Source of the DNA: Candidatus Rifleibacteriota bacterium
GTDB lineage: Bacteria; Riflebacteria; Ozemobacteria; Ozemobacterales; Ozemobacteraceae
Direction: 5' to 3'
Length of the DNA stretch: 12,379 nt
Assembly: GCA_029564115.1 (NCBI GenBank)
Contig: JAKQQP010000400.1
Location: 1 to 12,379 of the forward strand
Of the stretch, positions 1 to 6,088 are shown piece after piece. The notes beneath the pieces were generated by a model. It ran no database searches and was not told the DNA's origin. It worked only from the letters and a program-made list of their open reading frames with translations. How positions within the stretch are numbered: the stretch's first letter is position 1; each line of letters opens with the position of its first letter. The translations under genes and the position numbers were made by a program.

Positions 1-6
1 GCTTTC

Positions 7-45
7 GCCATCCTGGCTCGCTCGGCATAAGCGCCATCCTGGCGC
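7..45. repeat. GC-rich inverted repeats at the left edge
   Basis: The word CCATCCTGGC occurs twice, 26 bp apart. The second copy lies in a perfect 6-bp inverted repeat, GCGCCA-TCC-TGGCGC (31-45); the first is a 4-bp version, GCCA-TCC-TGGC (7-17). They could form small hairpins in DNA or RNA and resemble REP-type intergenic elements in style. I see no gene here, and whether they recur elsewhere in the genome cannot be judged from this window. Confidence 0.5.
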
Positions 46-81
46 AAAACTCGGTCGCCGCCGAATATTGTAAGATTTTTC

Positions 82-257
82 TGTATTCAGGTGCGGTGGT
101 TTTGCGAGGCCTGCCTTATCATGCAGGCCTGTAAACGGCCATTTTATTAAGCCGCGCTAATCGGTGTTTATCCGAGTTGATCAGTGGCCTAAGTCTGATC
201 GCTGCCAGAAATAACAACCGTCTCTATTCGGGTGCGATGGGGTTTTGCGAGGCCTGA
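82..257. repeat. Diverged direct repeat pair plus a lone core copy
   Basis: Two related stretches, about 82-113 and 223-255, share a TATTCRGGTGCGRTGG-like word followed by TTTTGCGAGGCCTG, about 142 bp apart. Between them, at 126-140, lies GGCCTGTAAACGGCC, the same core that recurs in the tandem array starting at 297. This flank therefore looks like an older, more degraded part of the same repeat family, joined to another repeat type. No coding region is supported. Confidence 0.55.
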
Positions 258-296
258 CGCCCGGCGTGTTTATGGGAGCCCTTTAACTTGTTGTTG

Positions 297-1008
297 CCTA
301 TATTATGAAGGCCTGTAAACGGCCACTTTTACTGCCGGTGTTAATCTTGTTTGCCAGTGATTAGTTTTTTATCTCATCTGCGTTTATTCGGGTTCATTCG
401 TGGTTGGTGTTTTTTGCCTATATTATGAAGGCCTGTAAACGGCCACTTTTGCTGTCGTGTTAATGGTTTTAACCAGTGATTGGTTTTTTATCTCATTCGT
501 GTTTATTCGGGTTTATTCGTGGCTGGTGTTTTTTGCCTATATTATGAAGGCCTGTAAACGGCCACTTTTACTGCCGGTGTTAATCTGGTTTATCGGTGGT
601 TAGTTTTTTTATCTCATCCGTGTTTATTCGGGTTCATTCATGGCTGGTGTTTTTTTTCTATATTATGAAGGCCTGTAAACGGCCACTTTTACTGCCGGTG
701 TTAACGGTTTTAATCAGCGATTAGTTTTTTAATCTCATCCGTGTTTATTCGTGTCATCCGTGGCTGGTGTTTTTTTTTCTATATTATGAAGGCCTGTAAA
801 CGGCCACTTTTGCTGCTGTGTTAATGGTTTTAACCAGCGATTAGTTTTTTATCGCATTCGGGTTTATTCGTGGCTGGTGTTTTTTGTCTATATTATGAAG
901 GCCTGTAAACGGCCACTTTTACTGCCATGTTAACGGTTTTAATCAGCGATTAGTTTTTTATCTCATTCGCTGTTTATTAGGGTTCATTCGTGGCTGGTGT
1001 TTGTTTTC
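297..1008. repeat. Six-unit tandem repeat array, about 120 bp per unit
   Basis: The core GGCCTGTAAACGGCC recurs at 310, 430, 549, 670, 791 and 900, giving periods of 120, 119, 121, 121 and 109 bp. About 30 bp around the core, from TATATTATGAAGG to CCACTTTT, is identical in all six units. The rest is similar but variable: a 25-bp stretch ending in TTAGTTTTTTATCTC or close to it, three roughly 10-bp subrepeats of the type ATTCGKGTTT, then GGCTGGTG and a T-run of variable length. The GGCC arms can pair across a 7-nt loop. Each core contains an ATG opening a 12- or 19-codon frame. The array abuts the 3' end of the carbonic anhydrase gene. Function is unknown; it may be structural DNA, an RNA element, or encode tiny peptides. 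Confidence 0.93.
305..364 (+). other. Candidate micro-ORF in repeat unit 1, 19 codons
   Basis: The repeat core reads ATG AAG GCC TGT AAA CGG CCA and continues into a Leu-rich tail, giving MKACKRPLLLPVLILFASD then TAG. Units 3 (544-603) and 4 (665-724) give the same length with different tails. Units 2 (425-463), 5 (786-824) and 6 (895-933) lose one base and stop after 12 codons; the lone core gives 9 codons (121-150). The basic head and hydrophobic tail resemble a signal peptide or a tiny membrane peptide. Against translation: no Shine-Dalgarno site lies upstream, only T-runs and TATATT. The frame may be an accident of a repeat that is conserved for another reason. Confidence 0.2.
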
Positions 1009-1027
1009 CAGATTAGGTGAAGATATT

Positions 1028-1726
1028 TTAGTAAATGAACTCGACTGTGCCGGTTTCAATATCGTAGAAGGCGCCGACAAGTTCAATCTGCTTTGCGGCA
1101 AGCATGGTTTTAACTGTCGAACTTCTGGCAATAATGTCATGCATTGTTTTGCGAACATTGTTGCGGGCAGTAGCTTCGATAATACCGTCAAAATTGACGT
1201 TCACAGGAATGCAAGGCTTGATCTGCTTTAACAGTTGTGTCAGATTGCCTGACTTCACTCCCTTTACCGCGCCTGACACGGCGCCACAATGACTGTGCCC
1301 CATGACGACAATCAGCCTTGCTCCGGCAAACTTTACAGCGTATTCCAGGCTGCCCAGAACGTTTTCGTCTTCTACATTTCCTGCGTTTCTTACAACAAAA
1401 ATGTTGCCGATGCCTTGATCGAATATAACTTCTGGCGGAACTCTCGAATCCATGCAGGAAAGAACCACTGAATGCGGGTGTTGCCCAGTTTTGGTCATTT
1501 CTATCTGTCTGGCAAAGTCAGAATTGTTGGATGTTCCGGCAAGAAAGCGCTTGTTGCCGTTCTTCAGCTCTTCAATTATCTGTTCAGGTGTGGAATAAGC
1601 GGCGGCAGTTTTGGAGTTTTCGCACGCAGCAGCAGCCATGTCTGCAGCCGATAACAGGCCGGCGAACGACATGTGGGCAGTAATGAAAAGTATCGCGAAA
1701 GAACGCACGATTTTGCTGGTAAACAT
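1028..1726 (-). CDS. Exported beta-class carbonic anhydrase
   Basis: This 232-residue protein should interconvert CO2 and bicarbonate with a zinc ion. The beta-class signature is complete: SCMDSR at 90-95 (zinc ligand C91, with the D93-R95 dyad) and GHSHCG at 143-148 (ligands H144 and C147). RNAGN at 113-117 is also typical of the family. The first ~34 residues look like a secretion signal: basic residues, a hydrophobic stretch, then an Ala-rich zone, so the enzyme probably acts in the periplasm. C35 follows a run of four Ala, and the exact cleavage site is not clear. The start is backed by a strong AGGAGG 8 nt upstream of the ATG. It lies 130 bp downstream of the acidic exported protein on the same strand; I found no convincing promoter in that gap. 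Family assignment is secure; the physiological role (CO2 supply, pH) is inference. Confidence 0.93.
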   Translation of the reverse strand: MFTSKIVRSFAILFITAHMSFAGLLSAADMAAAACENSKTAAAYSTPEQIIEELKNGNKRFLAGTSNNSDFARQIEMTKTGQHPHSVVLSCMDSRVPPEVIFDQGIGNIFVVRNAGNVEDENVLGSLEYAVKFAGARLIVVMGHSHCGAVSGAVKGVKSGNLTQLLKQIKPCIPVNVNFDGIIEATARNNVRKTMHDIIARSSTVKTMLAAKQIELVGAFYDIETGTVEFIY

Positions 1727-1856
1727 TTGTGTTACCTCCTCAATATTTATTATCTATGCAATCTGTTAATCTATTTGTCGCGAATTTTAGGCAGCATAGC
1801 ACAAAAGCAGCCAGATTGAGTTTTTTAGATTCCGAGCATATTTTTTTGCTGATATC

Positions 1857-2993
1857 TCAGCGTTTCCAGAAAGGAATCATGAATTTGTTTATCGTTTCCG
1901 GGTCATCTTTAAGAAAAGACGAGTGTCCCGGGTGTGTCCAGTAGTTCTGCAGTGATTGTCGCAATGCGGGATCAGTGATTTCAAGCCTGCCAAGTTTTTG
2001 CTGTTCGTCAAGAAACTGCCGCATAGCGTCAAATGCTTCCATGCCGGCCTGTTGATATAGTACCCGGCCTTTTCCATAATTTTCATATAGAAGGACATTA
2101 AGTTTCCACGTCTGAATCATGCCGCGGGCAAGGAGCTCGTAATCTTTTTCTTTGGGCTCGGGCATCTTCAGGAGTTGCTCTGCAAATTTCTTTTTGTAAA
2201 GCAGTTCTTTGCGTGCTCCTGCTTTTGAAGGATCAAGCTTTTCCAGCTTTTCATCAATTTCTTTGATTTCCTGCCGACGTCGTTCTCGATCTTTTTGGGC
2301 GTTGGCAACAAGATTGACGGTAAATTCCCTGATTTCTGCACTGGAAGGCTCGATCTGAGCCTTATTATCTTCTGAATATCTCGACATCAAAGGGCGAACA
2401 AAAAGTCTGAAAACTTCGTTCTGCACTGTTTGTTCAAGTTCGTCGATTTTTTCTTCAGCGCTCATGTCGTCATAATACTGCGATTCGTCATATTCTTCAG
2501 GTTCACTTTCGCTGTCTTCTTCGGATTTGTCTGCCTCAGGGTCATAGCGGAAGTCATCTTCATCTGTTTCATCTTTGTCTGAGATATCGCTTTCATCATA
2601 CTCAACATCGCCAGACACGACAAAATCCTCTCTGTCTTCACTTTCGTCAGCTTCTGTCAAATCGACATCAGACACTTCTTCGTCGTCGAACTCGCCTTCA
2701 AAAGTAATTTCTGTCCCCGAGTTGTCGGAATTTTCCACTTTTATGAGAATTTCTTCTAGTGTGTTTGCTGGTAGAGCATCTGCTGCCGCCGACTCTGCGA
2801 CTTTATTATCGCGGATCTTTATTGGTATATTGCTCAATCCCTTTGGTATTACTAATTCGTCACGATAGACGGTTTTGCCGAGGACACTTCCTATTGTCTC
2901 TCTGCCGGGAGCAGGTTGTTGTGCGAAAATTGTGGCAATACCTGTAGTAAACGTAAACAGAAACATCATTGCTATAGCAGATCTTAATCTCAT
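1857..2993 (-). CDS. Exported protein with acidic, probably disordered middle
   Basis: I do not recognise this 378-residue protein. Residues 1-24 form a signal peptide with probable cleavage at IFA|QQ, so it should be periplasmic or outer-membrane associated. A short N-terminal piece (33-60, with VLGKTVYRDEL) resembles the start of SurA/parvulin-type chaperones, but only weakly. Residues ~87-180 are dominated by Asp, Glu and Ser with little hydrophobic content, which suggests a disordered spacer. The C-terminal half (~180-378) is helical, with a charged stretch at ~240-275 that may form a coiled coil, and ends in FWKR. AAAGGA lies 6 nt before the ATG, and a promoter is found upstream. A chaperone-like or envelope structural role is possible but unproven. 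Confidence 0.8.
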   Translation of the reverse strand: MRLRSAIAMMFLFTFTTGIATIFAQQPAPGRETIGSVLGKTVYRDELVIPKGLSNIPIKIRDNKVAESAAADALPANTLEEILIKVENSDNSGTEITFEGEFDDEEVSDVDLTEADESEDREDFVVSGDVEYDESDISDKDETDEDDFRYDPEADKSEEDSESEPEEYDESQYYDDMSAEEKIDELEQTVQNEVFRLFVRPLMSRYSEDNKAQIEPSSAEIREFTVNLVANAQKDRERRRQEIKEIDEKLEKLDPSKAGARKELLYKKKFAEQLLKMPEPKEKDYELLARGMIQTWKLNVLLYENYGKGRVLYQQAGMEAFDAMRQFLDEQQKLGRLEITDPALRQSLQNYWTHPGHSSFLKDDPETINKFMIPFWKR

Positions 2994-3019
2994 AGAATCC
3001 TTTCGAAAACGGCATTCTG

Positions 3020-3048
3020 ATTATACGACATTATTAAATTTTTGCTAA
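3020..3048 (-). promoter_or_regulatory. Sigma-70-type promoter for the acidic exported protein
   Basis: On the minus strand, TTAGCA (3048-3043) is followed after 17 bp by a consensus TATAAT (3025-3020), leaving a leader of about 20-25 nt before the ATG at 2993. The -10 box is perfect and the -35 box matches at four of six positions. Confidence 0.65.
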
Positions 3049-3096
3049 GCATTCACGCGATAGTGCTCCCACATGATCAGATTTTTGCTTAAGCAA
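3043..3096. promoter_or_regulatory. Two related palindromes in the divergent promoter region
   Basis: TGCT-A-AGCA (3043-3051) and the perfect 12-bp palindrome TTGCTTAAGCAA (3085-3096) share TTGCT/AGCA half-sites and have centres about 43 bp apart, near four helical turns. The first overlaps the -35 box of the minus-strand promoter. They could be operator sites for a dimeric regulator shared by the divergent genes; this is inference from symmetry and position alone. Confidence 0.3.
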
Positions 3097-3209
3097 CCGA
3101 CTGTTCGGGTTGAGGCGCGTCTGTTTGTATATTAAAAAATGTGGCTGCAATGTTAAGTAATATGTTATTTTTAGTTCAGAAGGATTATTGTAAAAGAAAA
3201 GAGTTTTAT

Positions 3210-3590
3210 ATGAATACTTTTCGTGTGAGAATAGATCAGTTGCAGCCTTCTCAGCCTTATTTAAGCAAAGCCCGCCTCGAAAATATTTTGCGAAATACCG
3301 CCTTTTTACTTTATCCGGTTGCCGTGCGCGAACTCAACGGGCGGTTGTGCGCTATAGACGGGCATGAACGACTAATGGCTCTGCACAGTCTCGGTCGGAC
3401 TGAAGTTGAAGTTTACCTCGACGATTCTGAGCGCGACGGCAAAATCTGGCAAAAATGTGTCGAAATCTGTATGAGCGAGGGTATCTCATCAATACTTGAT
3501 CTCGAAAACAGATTTGTCACGCCGTCAGGGTTTCGACAGCTCTGGATAGAAAAAAAACGGCAGCTTGCCAAAGAGGCCAGGAACAGCTGA
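3210..3590 (+). CDS. Small stand-alone ParB/Srx-like domain protein
   Basis: The 126-residue product looks like an isolated ParB/sulfiredoxin-fold domain. It has an N-terminal strand and turn (RVRIDQLQPSQPYLS, 5-19), then PVAVRELNGRLCAIDGHERL (36-55) followed by an LG and a V-rich strand. The DGHER box (50-54) sits where ParB proteins have the GERR-type CTP/phosphate-binding loop. There is no helix-turn-helix DNA-binding domain of the kind seen in chromosome-partitioning ParB, and no parA nearby, so a partition role is unlikely; a nucleotide-dependent role is possible. I chose the ATG at 3210, after purine-rich AAAAGAAAAGAG, because the domain begins there. An in-frame ATG at 3141 would add 23 residues that do not fit the family. 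A weak promoter-like TATATT occurs at 3128-3133. The C-terminus is charged and helical. Confidence 0.72.
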   Translation: MNTFRVRIDQLQPSQPYLSKARLENILRNTAFLLYPVAVRELNGRLCAIDGHERLMALHSLGRTEVEVYLDDSERDGKIWQKCVEICMSEGISSILDLENRFVTPSGFRQLWIEKKRQLAKEARNS

Positions 3591-3608
3591 AGGCTGCCGG
3601 TTTACGCT

Positions 3609-4622
3609 TCATTTAACGACTTCATCGCTCGCCTGTTCCCTCAATTCACGATTGCTTTTTTCCATTTGAGCGATTCGTCGGTACAGCCCTGAGATCTCGG
3701 CTCTTATCTGGTCGAGCTGGTCCTGCTGCCGACGTGCTCTTCCTCTGTACATATAAAATCGGTTTAGAGCAGTATTTGAATCAGGCCCTGTATTTGGCTG
3801 TCCTGCGTAAGGGTTGGCGATCTGTGCCTGAGTCGCGGAATTATCGCTTCCCCAGCTACCCTCAGGGAAAAAGGTTGCACTGGGATCGGGAGTCCCGGTC
3901 TGGTAAGCGCCGGGGTAGTAATGTTGTCGGCGGTATCGGGCGGCGTATCTGACTGATGAATACATCTGCTCCAGGACTTCTTTTTCCTGATTTTGCAGGT
4001 AGGCCAGTCTTTCCTGCAGTTCTTCGAGTTCAAGCGAGTTGTCTTCTATCTGACCCTGCAGCTCGGCAATCTTGCTGTTGTGCAGATATTCCTGAAGATC
4101 TTTAGCTCTAAGAATTCGATTGGCCCGGGCGATCCCCTGTTGCCACTCAGATATATAGGAAAGCTGCTCGCGAAGCCTGTTTGCTTCATCCTGTGCCAGC
4201 TGGCGATCACGTTCGTTGTCCGCTATTTTGGCCGCTTCTTCATAGTAGTCGATCGATGATTCAAGGTTTCCGACCAGAATGTTTTCAAAAAAACCTCTTC
4301 TGCAGAGGGTTATGAGATCGTCCTTTTTTGCAGGATCTCTGTATTTTTCAAGCAGGGCCATCGCCAGCCCGTGGTCCTCGTGACGCAAAATGCTGTGGTC
4401 TGCAATAATAGCGCTTTCATACATATCTACGGCTTCCGATTTTTTTCCGCGGTGCCATGATTCGAGAGCGTTTTTAAAAAGTTTTCTGCCTCTTGCCGGG
4501 TCGGCTTCCTGCCCTATGACCAGGCATTCAAGATTGAATGGTTCATTGTCATGGGTTTCGGCAAGACATGGTTGTTGCAGCAGCAACCCAGATAAAACAA
4601 GGCAGAGCATCGTTCTTTTCAT
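3609..4622 (-). CDS. Exported TPR-like and coiled-coil protein
   Basis: I do not recognise this 337-residue protein as a named family. Residues 1-21 are a signal peptide with likely cleavage at CLA|ET; the Cys is not in a proper lipobox. Residues ~43-150 contain helical pairs of TPR character (for instance ALESWHRGKKSEAVDMYESA). A long heptad-like segment follows at ~174-232, then a Pro/Gly/Ser/Asn-rich linker to ~283, then a second coiled coil to the end. It probably acts as a periplasmic scaffold or envelope-organising protein. GGAGG lies 6 nt before the ATG. The start is 60 nt after the stop of the MetX-like gene on the same strand, so cotranscription is likely. It converges on the ParB-like gene with an 18-bp gap. 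Confidence 0.8.
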   Translation of the reverse strand: MKRTMLCLVLSGLLLQQPCLAETHDNEPFNLECLVIGQEADPARGRKLFKNALESWHRGKKSEAVDMYESAIIADHSILRHEDHGLAMALLEKYRDPAKKDDLITLCRRGFFENILVGNLESSIDYYEEAAKIADNERDRQLAQDEANRLREQLSYISEWQQGIARANRILRAKDLQEYLHNSKIAELQGQIEDNSLELEELQERLAYLQNQEKEVLEQMYSSVRYAARYRRQHYYPGAYQTGTPDPSATFFPEGSWGSDNSATQAQIANPYAGQPNTGPDSNTALNRFYMYRGRARRQQDQLDQIRAEISGLYRRIAQMEKSNRELREQASDEVVK

Positions 4623-4682
4623 AAAATCCTCCGTTATACTGATTTTTGTTTTCAGGAAAAACCCTTTGTGGGAAATTTGCGA

Positions 4683-5801
4683 TTAATCGGCATTAACAAA
4701 TTTTCGCACAGGTTCCAGGAGATATTTTGTTTCAAAAAGGCACGAAAGGTGCCCGTTGCGGCTGTTGTAGAAAGCTGTTTCGCAGTCTGGGAGCAGGGTT
4801 CTGGCTTCTTCGGCCTGCTCGCGGGTAAACATCAGATCTGATTCGTCGATTATCATTTTGACTGGCAGCTTTATTCTACCAAGCCCCTGCTCGAGAGTTT
4901 CTCCCTGGTTGCAGAGATCGAAAAGACTGTTGGCCTTGGCAATGTAGACGTAGGCATTTGGGTCGAAGAATTGCATTCTCGAAATGACAGATTGTTCTAT
5001 TCCTTCTTCGACAAGGAAACGTCCTTTAAAACTTGTGTAGGGGTTATCGCTGGTAATAAATGCCGGATCCAAAAATTTTCGGCCAAAATTAGTGTTGGCC
5101 CAGTGATCTGTGCGTGTTGCTGTTAATAACATTTTAAAGGCCAGCAGCAGTCCGCGGACAGGTGGTTCCCCATCGTAATAATCACCGTTTTTCCAGCTTT
5201 CATCGAGCATTATGGCTTCTATACCCAGTTGATTGGGAACCATGAGACAGGACGGCCGCATCATCGGTGTTGCAACGACTGATATGATTTTCTCTACCAT
5301 TTCAGGGAAATATTTTGCCCAGAGAAATGACTGCAGCCCGCCCATCGATGGCCCGGCAACGAAACGAAGTTTCTTGATTTTGAGGTGGTCAACGAGTCTT
5401 CGCTGCAGCATGACTACGTCATCGAGAGTGAAAATTGGAAAGGTCATACCGTATGGTCTGCCCGTTTCGGGGTTTATGGAAGCTGGCCCGGTGGTAATGA
5501 CAGTTGGGCTGTTAAAATTAATATTACTGATGCAATCTGAGCAGATAACAAAATATTTGTCCGTGTCTATTGCCTTGCCTGAGCCGATAAGGCTGTCCCA
5601 CCAGCCGGGAGCTGGGTCTGAATCGTCATATCGCCCGGCTGCGTGGCTTGTTCCTGTAAAATAGTGGCAGATCAGGACAGCGTTGTCTTTTGCTTCGTTT
5701 AGTTGACCATAAGTTTCGTAGCCAAATTCAATCGGGATAGTCTTTCTGCTGTGTAAAAAGCTGTAATTACCGGCATTAAATCGAACCTTTCGGGTCAACA
5801 T
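4683..5801 (-). CDS. MetX-like alpha/beta hydrolase (acyltransferase or esterase)
   Basis: This 372-residue protein belongs to the homoserine O-acetyltransferase (MetX) branch of the alpha/beta hydrolases. Visible motifs are the GWWDSLIGSGKAIDTDKYFV segment (66-85), the TGPASINPETGRPYG segment (104-118), the nucleophile elbow GPSMGG with S152, and the expected acid and base, D322 (ESDLMF) and H351 (NGHLS), so the triad is complete. Differences from classical MetX stand out: the usual LGGCxGSTGP loop is replaced by an SNINFNSPTVITTGP stretch, and GHDAFL by GHLSCL. These suggest a MetX-like esterase or other acyltransferase rather than the methionine enzyme; from memory, a group named E22-type MetX-like esterases exists. 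No methionine gene is adjacent. AAGGA lies about 9 nt before the ATG, and the TPR/coiled-coil gene follows. No signal peptide, so probably cytoplasmic. Confidence 0.87.
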   Translation of the reverse strand: MLTRKVRFNAGNYSFLHSRKTIPIEFGYETYGQLNEAKDNAVLICHYFTGTSHAAGRYDDSDPAPGWWDSLIGSGKAIDTDKYFVICSDCISNINFNSPTVITTGPASINPETGRPYGMTFPIFTLDDVVMLQRRLVDHLKIKKLRFVAGPSMGGLQSFLWAKYFPEMVEKIISVVATPMMRPSCLMVPNQLGIEAIMLDESWKNGDYYDGEPPVRGLLLAFKMLLTATRTDHWANTNFGRKFLDPAFITSDNPYTSFKGRFLVEEGIEQSVISRMQFFDPNAYVYIAKANSLFDLCNQGETLEQGLGRIKLPVKMIIDESDLMFTREQAEEARTLLPDCETAFYNSRNGHLSCLFETKYLLEPVRKFVNAD

Positions 5802-5839
5802 TGTTATTTATCCTTTCACTGCTGGCTGCACTGAATGCT

Positions 5840-5868
5840 ATTCTAAATCAAAGCCGTGATTATCGCAA
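5840..5868 (-). promoter_or_regulatory. Sigma-70-type promoter for the MetX-like gene
   Basis: On the minus strand, TTGCGA (5868-5863), a 17-bp spacer and TAGAAT (5845-5840) lie about 40 bp upstream of the ATG at 5801. The -35 hexamer is identical to that of the GalT operon promoter. Confidence 0.55.
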
Positions 5869-5941
5869 ATCAATGGTGAATTCGAAATAACTAACCATGC
5901 TTATTGCGTGGACTGTCGATTAAATCAGACATTCTATTCTT

Positions 5942-6059
5942 TTGTGGCTCTTGCGGATATTGTGATAAAATGTCACTCATGTAAAGGCTCATTAGGTTAT
6001 TGCGCGAAGTAAACTCCTGAAGTTTTCAGTGTTGCCATGACAATGGGCTTCTATGTAAT
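5942..6059 (+). promoter_or_regulatory. Candidate promoters ahead of the pseudopilin-like gene
   Basis: Two candidates read toward 6089. One is TTGTGG (5942-5947), an 18-bp spacer, and TGA-TAAAAT (extended -10 at 5963-5971). The other is TTGCCA (6032-6037), 16 bp, and TGTAAT (6054-6059). Neither is close to consensus in both boxes. The 287-bp gap 5802-6088 otherwise shows only a small CTGAA/TTCAG inverted repeat at 6017-6029. Confidence 0.3.
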
Positions 6060-6088
6060 GAAAAATTCAGCTAAGGTTTGATGAGAGT

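Noticed and set aside
1..80. A minus-strand frame reading GGDRVLRQDGAYAERARMAK-like toward the left edge
   Set aside because: It is open for only a short distance, has no good start or ribosome-binding site, and is built from the palindromic repeats. An ATG at 11-9 could begin a gene running off the edge, but too little is visible.
297..1008. Reading the array as CRISPR
   Set aside because: The period is near 120 bp and the segments between cores are similar to one another, not unique spacers; no cas gene is present.
1844..1862. GCTGATATCTCAGC palindrome at the stop of the acidic exported protein as a terminator
   Set aside because: On the gene's strand the hairpin is followed by A's, not T's, so it does not fit a rho-independent terminator.
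2575..2868. Ser-rich plus-strand reading frame
   Set aside because: It is the complement of the acidic segment of the exported protein gene; Ser codons mirror Asp/Glu codons.
3555..3600. Hairpin CGGCAGC/GCTGCCG as terminator of the ParB-like gene
   Set aside because: The loop is about 27 nt, the left arm lies inside the coding sequence and only GTTTAC follows, so it is a poor terminator.
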